Assembly: GCF_000315625.1 (NCBI RefSeq) | Contig: NW_005434636.1 | Coordinates: forward strand, 1 to 64,000 | Source: Guillardia theta CCMP2712 | Taxonomy: Eukaryota; Cryptophyceae; Pyrenomonadales; Geminigeraceae | Direction of reading: 5' to 3' | DNA: 64,000 nt | Shown here: positions 45,438-56,567 of the stretch, piece by piece | How the letters are laid out: each line of letters opens with the position of its first letter | How positions within the stretch are numbered: position 1 is the first letter of the stretch | Position numbers and translations under genes: made by a program | Notes under the pieces: model-generated | Told to the model about the DNA's origin: nothing | Database searches by the model: none | The model's input: the letters and a program-made list of their open reading frames with translations, nothing else

Positions 45438-46348
45438 GGAGTTGTTGTGGAAGGAGGAAGTGAAAATGTTTGCAGCTGGAAGGGATCAAGACCCCAGTAG
45501 TTGCAGCATGCTGCATACAAGTAAGATTGCGCTTGATGCGAGGAGTTTCTGAGCTTGAGGACCAGGAACGAGGGGACTCAGTTACGCTAGTCGCTCCGTC
45601 TCGGGCAAAAGGTTGCGATGCTTCATCCACTCGATGATTTAGCTGACGTTGCAGCAGATGAGCAACAAACTAGAAAGAAGTCCGATCGGTTGTTCGCTCT
45701 GCACTGTCATCTCCGTCCCTTAACTCCATTTCAGATATGCTCACGTACAATCAAAAATAGTTTCCGCGATCCGACAGATCACACAGAACAATTCAGACAA
45801 TGCAAGATAGGATGTAACGATGCTCCATGAACTGACGATTGCATAGCAGAATGCTGAAGACAACTTAGCACAGCGAACTCGCCCAAGACGAGCTGCGGGC
45901 TGGACCCAGAGGGCGAGTGAGAAACAGAGGCGGTACGAGAGTGAGTGTTGGAGTACAGGCATTGCGGTCGGTGGAGGATGTTAGCCGCACGAAGCCGGAG
46001 GAGGAGGAACTTGCAAGCTCACTCAAGTGCGCGACTACCTCTGCTGTCGCCCTGCATGATCATGATGTTTAGGGTCGAGGAAGGAGCAGAGAAAGGAGGA
46101 GGCAAGGACGGGCTCTCTGTGCACGAGGAGAAGCGAGCGAGGCGCCTTAACCTGCCTTTCGGTTCGAGCCCAAGGTGAAGATGCAGAGTCGGAGGATGAG
46201 AAACGCGGGGATGGAGAAGGATAGGAGGAGGAGGAGTCCAGAGAAAGGGAGTACAGCGGAGCGAAGAGACAGGGAGGGGCAAGCGTGGAGGGCGGGGGGT
46301 TAGTAGAGGTCAGAAGTGAGGAGGCAGAGAGTAGCAGGAGTAAGGAAG

Positions 46349-47622
46349 GGAAACGTCTTCAACCAGCTCATTGTCTGCCAGGAACTTTCAGAGGAGGCAA
46401 AATCTCGGAGCAGACAAGACAACCTTGCGCTTGCCGACTATGTGAGAGTTTTTCTGCTCCTTCATTCGCATCATCTCCTCCTCTCGTTGCCCCTTTTCAT
46501 CCTCCTTCTTACCCGCTGTATGCAGCAATGTGACGGTCCCCAAGAACAATGAAGGACGTCGGGACAGCAACGGCGTCCTCCTCGATGAGGGCAGCAAGGA
46601 TCAGTTGTTCAGCAGAGATTTCAGAAGGTCGCAAACTTTCACACGCTCCTCTCTATCCCCCCTGCTGCCATTTCCTTGTACACGTTACTTACTCCACGTG
46701 GTGAAAGCAGGGGCAAGAGCAAGATCGCAACAGCCCCTGACGGCATGAAGAACGCGCTGAGCCACGGCCCTCCTCCCGTCCTCGTCAAGCTGATGCAAGA
46801 AACGTCCAGACTCCCGATGCAGCAGCTCCCTCCCCTCCAGAGGTCGATGCGAGGTCACAGTGCAGGCGACGAAGGATCGCTGGCTTCCTCTGTGTTCGGC
46901 AATGAGCCCGTTCATGAGTCGCACAAGCCTCTGACCAAGTACTTGTCCTCCTCCTACAAACCTTCCCTCTCCCTCCTTCCCTCTCCCTCCTTTCCTCTCC
47001 CTCCTTCCCTCTCCCTCCTTCCCTCTCCCTCCTTCCCATTTGACTGTCAGTCACACTCCACGACAGATCTGCATACATCAAGAGGACGTCTAAGATCAAC
47101 GATGTGCCTTCTCATCGGATCGCACGAGGTTGTTTGCAAGTAGAAGAGCAGCAAGATAGGAATGGATCAGGAGAGGAGAAGAGGGAGGACGAGAGGACGA
47201 GCAGGAGAGGGAGAAGGAGGAGGAGGAGGAGAGGTATCTTGACAGCATTGTTCCAGGGCTTGTTCCAATTTCAACTAATCGACTCGATATCTCGATGCAC
47301 GAAGAGATCATAGGGTGGAGCACTAGCTATAGGAAGGATTCCATAGCCGACAGCTCTGTTCTCATGGGCAGAGGGTTTCAAGAAGAGGAGGGGAGAAGGG
47401 GAGAAGACAACAAGGTAACGTCTGTTGATACTCCATCCTTCCGCTCAGTCGGCTCGACAGGACGGGGGCTGGAAGAGCCTGGATGGCAGCCATGGAATCT
47501 CAACGGACAAGATTCGCTTCATCGAGCCCATCTCGGACATCGTCGTGCCCAGTAAGAGCAACTTGCTCCATCTGCCCTCAGGGCCTGGTCAGCCTCCTCC
47601 TTTTGCCACCATGGTATTCTGA
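46349..47622 (+). CDS. Unknown multi-exon protein (3' part of a gene)
   Basis: Not recognised. Six exons join in frame: 46349-46441, 46545-46627, 46711-46938, 47067-47128, 47257-47414, 47449-47622, giving 265 residues to a TGA. Exon phases agree throughout, which supports a real gene. The sequence is hydrophilic and probably largely disordered: QLIVCQELSEEAKSRSRQDN, LLDEGSKDQLFSRDFR, PPVLVKLMQETSRLPMQQLP, LVPISTNRLDISMHEEI and a C-terminal IRFIEPISDIVVPSK...PPPFATMVF. No signal peptide, membrane segment or known motif is seen. An upstream exon (about 46074-46172, EEGAEKGGGKDGLSVHEEKR) probably belongs to it, and perhaps the SPRY region too. Confidence 0.6.
46960..47040. repeat. CCCTCTCCCTCCTT tract in an intron
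   Basis: Pyrimidine tandem repeat filling most of the intron between exons 46938 and 47067 of the unknown plus-strand gene. Confidence 0.85.
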
Positions 47623-47944
47623 CTCGCATGTTGCCGCTTTCAGAGCATGTTCCAGCTCCCCGGTCGGTTCCCACCATGAGCTAGCGAAGTGGGAAAGGAA
47701 GCTTGTGTACTTTATCTTCTTGCCTGCCAGACATGACTTACCATCTAACGCCGAACGCATCATGTAAACATTGAGAACAGAGATGTATGAGGTAGAGGTC
47801 AATGAAATCAATTTTCATCACGTCTTGGTGCACCAGTTTGTTTCTTCTTCTCTTGTCCTTATCCGTCCTTTACCATCGCTCTTGCCACAGACTCGATGCC
47901 ATGTTGAACAATTCTTCCCTCCTTCCGATCGTGCAGTTGAAGTA

Positions 47945-48648
47945 GATTAGTCTCATCTCTTCCCGCTAGTCTCCTCTCTTCCCGCTAGTCTCGTCTCTTC
48001 CCGCTAGTCTCGTCTCTTCCCGCTAGTCTCGTCTCTTCCCGCTAGTCTCGTCTCTTCCCGCTAGTCTCGTCTCTTCCCGCTAGTCTCGTCTCTTCCTTCC
48101 CGCTAGTCTCGTCTCTTCCTTCCCGCTAGTCTCGTCTCTTCCTTCCCGCTAGTCTCGTCTCTTCCCGCTAGTCTCATCTCTTCCCGCTAGTCTCATCTCT
48201 TCCCGCTAGTCTCGTCTCTTCCCACTAGTCTCGTCTCTTCCTTAACGCTAGTCTCGTCTCTTCCTTCCCGCTAGTCTCATCTCTTCCCGCTAGTCTCGTC
48301 TCTTCCCGCTAGTCTCGTCTCTTCCCGCTAGTCTCGTCTCTTCCCGCTAGTCTCGTCTCTTCCCGCTAGTCTCGTCTCTTCCTTCCCGCTAGTCTCGTCT
48401 CTTCCCGCTAGTCTCGTCTCTTCCCGCTAGTCTCATCTCTTCCCGCTAGTCTCGTCTCTTCCCGCTAGTCTCATCTCTTCCCGCTAGTCTCATCTCTTCC
48501 CGCTAGTCTCGTCTCTTCCTTCCCGCTAGTCTCGTCTCTTCCCGCTAGTCTCGTCTCTTCCCGCTAGTCTCATCTCTTCCCGCTAGTCTCATCTCTTCCC
48601 GCTAGTCTCGTCTCTTCCCGCTAGTCTCATCTCTTCCTTCCCGCCCTT
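47945..48648. repeat. 19-bp minisatellite, about 35 units
   Basis: Tandem TCTTCCCGCTAGTCTCGTC units over ~700 bp. Variants are CGTC/CATC and a 4-bp CTTC insertion (TCTTCCTTCCCG), scattered through the array; one unit reads TTAACG. Every unit carries CTAG, giving regular stops, so it is not coding on the plus strand. Confidence 0.97.
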
Positions 48649-49588
48649 GTCTCTATCCAGGGCATGTCCTGCCTAGCATTTCACCCCCTTTGCCCCTGAC
48701 TACCCCAGCCATTTTGGTTTTCCCTTGACGATGCTGGTCCTTTCATAGTAAGCATGAGGGGTATGTTGACCACCCTACCCTTTTGTTATACTTCATTCAT
48801 CGTCCCCCTGTGCACGTATCTACCCTGTGGTCGGTGAGAGTACCCCGCCGCTCCCATCAAGAACATAGTTGATTGGGGGTAGGGTGGTTGATATTGAAGT
48901 CTGTTGTTACTCAAATGGGGGTCCTGATATCAGGAGGGGTGGTCCTCTGAAACTCATTTGGCTGCAGCGACAGCGGCACGCGTCTATGGAAGAAGGGGAG
49001 GAAGGGAGGGAGGGAGGGGGGAGAGGAGGAGCACGAGCAAGGAGAGGAGGAGATGATTTCAGAGTATGTGAAAAGAAGATAAGGAAAGGAGGATAGGCTG
49101 ATGCCACAGACTAAGAATTGTCGATGTAGAAGGAGGGGCAGCGGCAGGGCAGAGGCAGAGGCAGAAATAATTGCATACGCAAAAGTAGAAGCAGAGGCTT
49201 GAGGGACAAGTTTTCTGACAGCATTGGTTTGAAGTTGTTTATGCAACTGTCACAAGGACATGTACAGCAGTGAATAGACAAAAAGAAGATGCTGTAGTCG
49301 AAGAGGAGGTTCTTCAACTGTAACAAGCAACCAAACAAGCCATGTGCACAAAGCAAAGTGGAATGCAAGCAAACCTCTGCATGATAATAATCGATGCAAA
49401 TCCGAGTAGATAAATCAGTACATGGAGAACAAGGAATCTCGGACTTACATTGTTGATGGCGTCCTGTGAACGCGAGTTGGAGAAGGATGAGGAATTGATT
49501 GAACACACCTTGCTTGCTGCTACTTGATTGATGTTCTCAGCTTGAAACAGCTTCTGAACGCGACTAATTGCAGGTGGAAACTATCACC
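48649..49588. other. Spacer upstream of PCF11 with CTACCC-rich block
   Basis: 48650-48960 again shows CTACCC / GGGTAGGG words. 48990-49030 is a GGGAGG purine run. 49100-49580 is ordinary sequence that may include a non-coding first exon of PCF11 (acceptor AATTGCAG at 49573). Confidence 0.45.
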
Positions 49589-52099
49589 ATGGACCCCGCA
49601 GCAATCGAGTTTCTTCAGAGCTATGAAAGCGAGCTGGTGGGCATGCAGCGACCGGACAAGGGAGTAATAAATGTCCTGACCATGCTCGCGTCCGACAACA
49701 TCGACGCGCCTCCAGTTGCAAACGGCATCGTAGCCTGTATAGAAAAATGCATCCGAATGGTACAGTCTGCTTTCTTTGTGCTGCCCCTGACCTGGTTGCC
49801 GTTCAGTTTCCCCCCAACAAGAAGCTCATCCCTCTCTACCTCATGGACTCGATCGTCAAGAACGTCGGAGCCATCTACACACATCTCTTCGTGCAGGTGA
49901 CGTCGCGCTTCGCCTACCGCGCGTCTTGACGTCTTGGCTGCTGTCAGAATCTGACAGACATCTTCTGTACCTCGTTCGCTGCTGTGGACAATCAAACGCG
50001 TGCATCCTACATCAAGCTGCTTGACACATGGAAGGTGATACTGTCGCCTCGATATGCCTCCTGTTCGCTCAAATGATGTCATCTCACTCGATCTTCCAGG
50101 CTCAATCTGTCTTTCCTCCCGCTAAGAACGAAGAGATTCGCACTCGTCTCGCCGCCATGCTCCAGGTCAAATCTCTTTCCCCCCGCATCAGGAAGTGATT
50201 CCTCCCCTCAGTCCGGCATCCCCTCCAATCGTCCTGGACTAGACCGGCGACCAGAGCCTGAGAGGAGGGGGATGATGCCAGGGGTTCCAGGTACCAGGAG
50301 CTGCGCACTGAAGTGCCTCCTAACGCGGTTGGCTGCAGGGAACGGGTCTGGGATGATGCCTGGGTACCACGGGGGAGGAATGCATCCTGCTGTTGGGATG
50401 AATCCAATGCACGGAAACATCCCGAACAACCCGGTCACAGTCTCATCCATACAAGAGCAGCAGACTCTGCTGCAGAACAGAGTGAGTGAAACAGACGACG
50501 AAAAGGAACTGGCTTACATTCTCAACAGGTGTATGGTCTTGTCAACTCTTTGATGCCGCAGCAACCTGCTCAGGTGATTGTCAGCAACTTGACATGACGA
50601 TGATGTTGAAATTTGACTTGCTGCATTAGCCGAACATGTTCAATGCTCCCCCTCCGATGAGTCAAGCTCCTCAGCACTCAATCATGCAACCTCTTGGTGG
50701 CAACTATGGTGGTTATCATAGTTCTGGGATGGGAGGGAATGGGATGATGTCAGCATCGCAGGTGTGCATTGTCTTGCGTGCTCCTGCTGTGTCCTAGCCG
50801 CCTCTCTCCTTCTCTGCTTCTTAATTCCTGTCTTACATGATGTCCCACTTCAATGCTTGCACGCCAAACTTCTTCTCGCTTCTTCTACCCCCGGCAGTGT
50901 TTGACCAGATTTCTTAGCCCATGGGGTTGTCGGGCTTGCCTCCAAACATGCAGGTTGGTGTTGTTGCCTTGAGCTGGCGTATGAGGATGGAGGAGGAGCA
51001 CGAGCGTGACCCTTACGTGCAGATGATAGAATCTCACCTCCTTCCGCAGCCCAACCCCCTCCAACAGTTGTTGGAGGATTTTCAGCTTCAACAGGGGCTC
51101 AAGGACGCGGTAGGAGTGAAAGATTCCGTCGTGAGTAATAAAGTAGGAATATCTGATATTTCAAGCATGCCTCCTGCTCCTGCAGCCTCTCAGGAAGAGT
51201 ATGCTCCAAGGCAGCTCAACAGTAAGGATCTCAACAGGTTCGATCTTGTTATTTGCTTATTGCTTGTGATCTATTTAACTTGCTGCTTGCGGTCGTCTTT
51301 GTTTGCTTGTTGCTTGCGATCTTTTTTGTTTGCTTGTTGCTGTGTATGAGTTTGGGTTTTGAACCAGGTTGTCCCCTTCTCTCATATGTTTAATTGCTCT
51401 GCTCTCATTGCTGATCTGTCTGGTTTACATCTCCTTGATGTTCATCTGCTCGTCTTCATAACTGATCGTGCTTGTTCCCGTGATCTGCATGCTCTGAATC
51501 TATCTCTCTCTCTCTCTCTCTCTCTCTGGCTGTCGCTAACTTCCTCTTACAGTCGGGAGGTGTTGGACGTGGTTTACCGGCTCTACGAGGGTCAGCCCTT
51601 CATCTGCAAGACAGACGGGAGAAGATTCAGATCACAGGAGGATCTCAGCAACCACCTTGACCGGTTGTTTGAGATCAACCGGGCAAAGAAGGAGAACTTG
51701 GGGGCACGAGAGCGGCACTGGTTCAAGGTCATCTCCGAGTGGACCGCGTGCAAGGACCTTGTCCTCCGCAAGCCTGTCGATCTGAAGGTGCAGGTGGACG
51801 GGCAGCCCCCACAAGAGAGCGCAGCCTTTCAGGAGAGCGTCGTGCCTGCTGACGACGGGGCGTTCACCGGGGACCCTCGATGCTCAGCGTGCAGCGAGAA
51901 GATGAAGAAGGAGTATGACAAGGAGGAGGATCGGTGGGTGTTTCGAGGAGCCGTCAGGGTCAACGGCAACGGGCAAGTCGACAGCGCAGGTCTCTTCCTG
52001 GTGCATCAGAAGTGCTACCAGGAGGGCGCCACCTACTCCGACGTCCATGTTGCCTCGACTCCTCGTACCCAGGAGGCGCTCAGCAGCTGGGGCTCGTGA
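49589..52099 (+). CDS. PCF11: PCF11-like pre-mRNA cleavage and termination factor
   Basis: Nuclear subunit of cleavage factor II that binds the RNA polymerase II CTD and drives 3'-end formation. Exons 49589-49759, 49807-49896, 49948-50034, 50100-50165, 50212-50290, 50339-50481, 50529-50573, 50630-50761, 50918-50953, 51050-51237, 51553-52099 give 527 residues. Residues 1-140 form a CID (FPPNKKLIPLYLMDSIVKNVGAIYTHLF; CTSFAAVDNQTRASYIKLLDTWK; VFPPAKNEEIRTRLAAML). The middle is Gly/Met/Pro/Gln-rich and disordered. The C-terminal exon has the PCF11/PCFS zinc-finger region: VYRLYEGQPFICKTDGRRFRSQEDLSNHLDRLFEINRAKK...RHWF, then a second Cys cluster (CSACSEKM...HQKCYQEGATY). It is shorter than plant and animal PCF11. 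The start could lie in an earlier exon (QVETITM). Confidence 0.92.
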
Positions 52100-52463
52100 G
52101 CTGCCTCTACCTCGGCTATGCTCCGAGGCTCCTCTCGGGCGGGATCAACAGCTGACAGCGCTGGAGCAGATGAAGGCAGGACTAACGAGGGTACGACGCT
52201 GTCAGTTGACTGGTCTGCTGCTAGTGGAGGACTTGGAGAGTGGAGGGGACGCGCTATCGTTGAAACCAGTGGAATGTTGGGGGCCAGGTGGTGGAGGAAG
52301 AGCTGGAGGAGACAAGAGATATTTTTTTTACAGGAAATGACACTTGTGGGGATCATGTTAATAAACTTTCTTATTCTTCTTCTTGCCCCCTCTCCTCCAC
52401 CACCACCATCACCATCGCTGTGATGTTCTCCTCTCTCAACGCCCCCATCGCTGTTCCTCATAA

Positions 52464-53918
52464 TCATCCGATCCGCTCGTTCAACTCTTCCTTGCTCGCA
52501 GACAGCATGTACCGCCGGTGCAGGAGGGAGTCATGGCGCTGCAAGTCGAATTCGGAGGAAGGATGCAGCTCATGCCGGTAAGTCCCGTAGGCGTCAAGGT
52601 CGTACTCTGACATCGGAAGCACCTCCTCTACAGGGACCCACCTGCTCCTGCTGCTCCCCGTCCTACTGTACGCCTCCACATCCGACTTCACCTTCACCAG
52701 CCACCCTCGCCGAGCTGGTGAGAAGAGAGTCTCCGGCGTCTCCTCGCCTCTGCTGGAGAGGAAATCGGTCCAGAGCGAGCGGTAGGCAGAGAAGCCGAGG
52801 ATGGAGTGCCGCAGGTTCTGGTAGAGGACGTGACGGCCGATGCTCTGAGCGAGGGCGCGGAGGATGACGAGATGATGGTCGTCGAGGATCGTCTTGGGGA
52901 TGTCAACTCCCTGCCTTGACAGCTTGGAGATGAAGTCCAACACCAGGAAATCCTCTGAGCCTGCAAGACTGCAGACGGCGATCTCGTCGACCTCGGCAAT
53001 TGTGAACGTGATGAGATTTCCCTTATGATCTAAGAATGTGAGATACGACGAAGAGGAAGAGGAAGAGGAAGAGGAAGAGGAAGAGGAAGAGGAAGAGGAA
53101 GAGGAAGAGGAAGAGGAAGAGGAAGAGGACAATGAGTGTTTGCCCCGCCTTGAACCCACGGTCTTGTCCGTCATCGCTATAGAGTTATGCACCTCCAGTA
53201 GCAGCCCCTCTCGTGGGGCGAGGGGAGACTTGGTAATCACCCGAACAACCTTGAATATGTTGCTCACCAGCACCTTGCAAACATCTTGAATGGCGTCAGA
53301 AGAGACGATCTCACGAGCTCTGAATGAGCCATGGGTCTTAGAAAAACCTCTTCCTCCTTCTCCTCCCTTGTCGTCCCCCACCACTACGTTGGACTCCACT
53401 GCCGGCCTGTCGTTCCGAACAAGTTCTCGCCCCGCCAGCAGCTCTTCCTCCTCCTCGATGCCTGAATCCTGCGCAGTCGCGAGGTTGAGAGGCATGCTCA
53501 TCAAAGGCTGCAGTGAGCTGAGAGCGTCTCGGAGGGAGGCAGCAAGTACAGCTTCAGCTGCCCACGTCCTCTCGGGGCTGGGGCCGAAGCAAGAGCCGTA
53601 AGTCCAGCCGATGCTCTCCAGGGCGATGCTCACGTTCCCTCCTATCCGCTCATCGCTGTGAGCTTCCTTGCGGTAGCGAGAGCGGAGCAGCTGCTCCATG
53701 GTGGTGTGGGAGCCTTTGAAGTCTCGCTGACGTTGCGTGAAAGCTGTCTTCTTGTGTGAGGACGAGCTTCGTCGGTGACTGCTAGTCTTGGATCTCGCGG
53801 AAACGTCTCTGCCTCCAGGAGGAGGAACGATCAAGAAAGAGCTGGCTCTGGAGTCGAGAAGCAGGAGGAGGAAGAGGAGCCGGCAAAGTTTGGTCGGCAT
53901 CCACATCATCAGCTTCAC
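52464..53918 (-). CDS. Unknown plastid-targeted protein with poly-Ser run
   Basis: Single exon, 484 residues, function not recognised. The N-terminus (MPTKLCRLLFLLLLLDSRASS then F-LIVPPPGGRDVSARSKTSSHRR) is a signal peptide followed by Phe and a Ser/Arg-rich transit-like stretch, the pattern for import into a plastid with extra membranes. The mature part looks globular: GGNVSIALESIGWTYGSC, DAIQDVCKVLVSNIFKVVRV, TFTIAEVDEIAVCSLAGSEDFLVLDFISKL and RGWLVKVKSDVEAYSRTG. Residues ~271-303 are a Ser homopolymer coded by a (GAGGAA)n microsatellite on the plus strand. The last ~60 residues are Tyr/His/Arg-rich. Lack of introns is unusual in this window. It converges with PCF11, stops 365 bp apart. Confidence 0.75.
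   Translation of the reverse strand: MKLMMWMPTKLCRLLFLLLLLDSRASSFLIVPPPGGRDVSARSKTSSHRRSSSSHKKTAFTQRQRDFKGSHTTMEQLLRSRYRKEAHSDERIGGNVSIALESIGWTYGSCFGPSPERTWAAEAVLAASLRDALSSLQPLMSMPLNLATAQDSGIEEEEELLAGRELVRNDRPAVESNVVVGDDKGGEGGRGFSKTHGSFRAREIVSSDAIQDVCKVLVSNIFKVVRVITKSPLAPREGLLLEVHNSIAMTDKTVGSRRGKHSLSSSSSSSSSSSSSSSSSSSSSSSSSSSSYLTFLDHKGNLITFTIAEVDEIAVCSLAGSEDFLVLDFISKLSRQGVDIPKTILDDHHLVILRALAQSIGRHVLYQNLRHSILGFSAYRSLWTDFLSSRGEETPETLFSPARRGWLVKVKSDVEAYSRTGSSRSRWVPVEEVLPMSEYDLDAYGTYRHELHPSSEFDLQRHDSLLHRRYMLSASKEELNERIG
53044..53130. repeat. GAGGAA hexanucleotide repeat inside a CDS
   Basis: About 14 GAGGAA units; on the minus strand TTCCTC repeats encode a Ser run in the plastid-targeted protein, and on the plus strand a Glu run. 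Confidence 0.93.
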
Positions 53919-54229
53919 AGATCAGCTCGCAATAGTCTCGCGCATCCTCACTCCCGTCCTCGCAAAACCGTCACATGCATGGAAAGCATGTTTGAGACGG
54001 ATCAAGAGAGGAGAGCAGGGAGAGGTCTGAGGTAACGTGATCAGGTGTGATGAAAGTAGGACAAGAGGAGGGCGAGGCAAGCAGAGCAAGCAGAGCAAAC
54101 AGGGGGCCAACTGTTGGAGGTGCTTGAAGAGCGTTTACTGAAGGGTTTATTGATAAAACTGATAAACGTACAGGAAGCCTGGCAATCATGCAATAAAATA
54201 TTGATACTTGGTCATAAACTATATTTCAG
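53919..54229. other. Short intergenic spacer
   Basis: Upstream of the plastid-targeted gene. It contains AGCAGAGCAAGCAGAGCAA repeats near 54082-54100 and AT-rich sequence to 54225. Nothing else seen. Confidence 0.4.
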
Positions 54230-54490
54230 TCTTGCTCCGGGGCGGGGCCGCAACTTAATAAGACCGTGACTATCCGATGGCCGGGCGGCGAATCAGTGAA
54301 CCGGGCCGGGGTGAACCCGGCGTGAGTGTGCTGATCGGATCGGACTCCGCAGGCCCGGGCCTCGTCGGACTGCCAGGCTGTCTGATAGTCACTGAGTCAG
54401 CACCGCCGCAAGTGTTTTCAAGCCTGAGTCACTTTGAAACGGTCACTGAGTCACCTCCTGACAACTTCGGAAGCGACCGAGCGGTCAAAT
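54230..54490. repeat. GC-rich island E
   Basis: Block with GGGGCGGGGCCGC, GAACCGGGCCGGGG, GGCCCGGGCC and repeated CACTGAGTCA (twice) words. The CACTGAGTCAC motif links it most clearly with islands A and D. Confidence 0.5.
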
Positions 54491-54832
54491 CCAACTTGCA
54501 AGTTTTCGAAGCCTGTCGATGTGCTATGAACTATCAACAGGTTGTACGATCCGGGCTGGCATGTGTTTGTGGTCGATCAGCCGCTGGTGATTATCAGGGC
54601 ATCCGAGTCCGACGTTCCCTGCTTGTGAGTCGTGCATGCACGGTCGCTTGCGTGAGGCGGACAGACAAGGTGAGACCACTCTCCATCTCCATTGTGCTGC
54701 CGTCACCAAGTGCGAGATTGAAGCTCTTGGGGGGAGTCTGACCTGCGCGCTGCCCCCCCAGGGCCTGACAGGAAGAGACGAGATGCAAAGCAAGGTTCAA
54801 ACCCCCGAGGAGATCCTGCGAAGAAGGAGAGA

Positions 54833-56567
54833 TTGCAATCAGAAGTGGAGGGAGAACAGCAGGAGATGAAGAGTGACGAGATCGAAGGTGTCGAAGGAAC
54901 TATCAAAGGTGTACAACAAGAGATGAAAGATATACGCCACGAGATCGCAGGTGTGCGAGGAGAGACTGAGGGTGTACAGCAAGAGATCATGGATGCATTC
55001 AGGCAGATGCAAAATCAAGACGACCCAATGAAGAAGGAGGTGCTTGTGATGACTGTAACTGCGCTTCGAGATCAGATACGGCGACTTGAAGGGGACATAA
55101 CGCGGCTTGAAGGGGACAAGAAGCGGCTTGAAGGGGACAAGAAGCGGCTTGAAGGGGACAAGAAGCGGCTTGAAGGGGACAAGAAGCGGCTTGAAGGGGA
55201 CAAGAAGCGGCTTGAAGGGGACATAACGCGGCTTGAAGGGGACAAGAAGCGGCTTGAAGGGGACAAGAAGCGGCTTGAAGGGGACAAGAAGCGGCTTGAG
55301 GGGGACAAGAAGCGGCTTGAAGGGGACAAGAAGCGGCTTGAAGGGGACAAGAAGCGGCTTGAAGGGAACAAGAAGCGGCTTGAAGATAGCAAGGAGCAGC
55401 TGAATAACATTCTTATCCGGCAATGTGCACAACTTACACAGAATCCCAAAACTTCCAGACCTGAAGGTGGAGGAGACTTGAAATGTGACAAGCAAGTAGT
55501 GTATCAGATAGGGAGTGATTATTGGTACTTCGATGGAGAAGATGGAGCCCGATCGTAGATAAATCTGCAGCGCAACACTTTGTTCGAACGTTCAGGGGCT
55601 GGTATGTCTGTGACCTGTACAGAGACGAGGGGAAGTATGTGAGATCATAATCCGCGAAGAGCATCATAATTTCTTCACCGAAGCTTGGAAAGTTTAAGGA
55701 CATTTTGAATTATGGATCGCAGCGATATTTCTTGCCGTTGTGGTCAGACGAGGAGATGTCACTCTTCATCAATATGCACAGGGATCGTATTGACCAGAGT
55801 GAAGCAGAGAAGATCATAGAGGATTGGGGCAATGCGCCTAGAAAATATGCTCGGCCGAGGCAGAAAAGATGATCGTTGAGAGACTTGTGGAAAGTGAATT
55901 TGATCATGTTGTTGAGTTTGCTTTTTCGGATCCTGATTCTGGCTATCAGTCAGCCGCAGGTAAAGCTTTTGAACAAGTTGCGCACGAGATGCTGAAGGGA
56001 GGAGGAAAATACAGAATGCATAGGCTGGGTGATGGAAATGCGTGGGAAGAGCTGAACTTGAAGCGATGCTTGTACGTTGAGTTCCAGTCATCAATTAGAG
56101 ACTTGCAAGAGCTGAAGATCACGCCGAATGGATATTATAAGCCTAAGGCATCAAACTTCCCTTGCATGGATGCGGTGCGCTTGTCAGCGAGCGGGGTACT
56201 GTACACGTTTCAGATGACACGGGCGCAGACACACCCGATCGAACTCGAGCTATTACTTGTCATGTTGAAAGCTCTGCGAGCCAAGAACAAGTTTCAGAGG
56301 GTATCCGTTGTGTTTGTTGTGCCTTCGGGGCATGATGAATGGTCCTCCTGGAGACAAGACCAAGACTACACATCTGAGGGAGTGAAGGCAAGCAAGGAGC
56401 CGGAGATTGAAATGAGGACAGTCACTCAGTCAACCTCAAGAACAGCGATAGTCCTCAGATTTCGATCAGCTGCTTCTGCACTCTCTCCTTCATCTTCATG
56501 TGTCGCAAGTCAGGAATGCAAACTGACAGGGTGTCCAGCAACGTATAGAGCTTTGCAGGAGCTTTGA
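54833..56567 (+). pseudogene. Crinkler/RHS-like protein gene, interrupted
   Basis: Resembles the Crinkler-RHS class: P-loop-NTPase plus nuclease-like proteins found as multigene families in several protists. 54833-55558 encodes a coiled coil of heptads (QQEM/IEGV then ~15 RLEGDKK units) ending DYWYFDGEDGARS. After a stop, a second frame reads QHFVRTFRGWYVCDLYRDEG, a third reads SIIISSPKLGKFKD (55655) and RYFLPLWSDEEM to 55872, and the fourth (55869-56567) holds a family-like C-terminus: SAAGKAFEQVAHEMLKGGGKY, RCLYVEFQSS, VSVVFVVPS. SSPK...F...Y-x-P-x-WS-x-EE is a hallmark of the family. Stops lack clear splice sites, so I call it broken; unrecognised introns are the alternative. The N-terminal header and Walker motifs were not found. 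Confidence 0.6.
55080..55386. repeat. 21-bp coding repeat (RLEGDKK heptads), ~15 units
   Basis: Tandem CGGCTTGAAGGGGACAAGAAG units; two units carry ATAACG in place of AAGAAG (DIT). Length is an exact heptad multiple, so the array extends one continuous coiled coil. Confidence 0.93.

Noticed and set aside
47945-48648. CRISPR-like array
   Set aside because: The 19-bp units are directly contiguous with no unique spacers, and this is a eukaryotic chromosome; it is a minisatellite.
54839-55495. Minus-strand ORF of repeated LLVPFKP units, possible membrane protein
   Set aside because: It is the antisense of the RLEGDKK heptad array.
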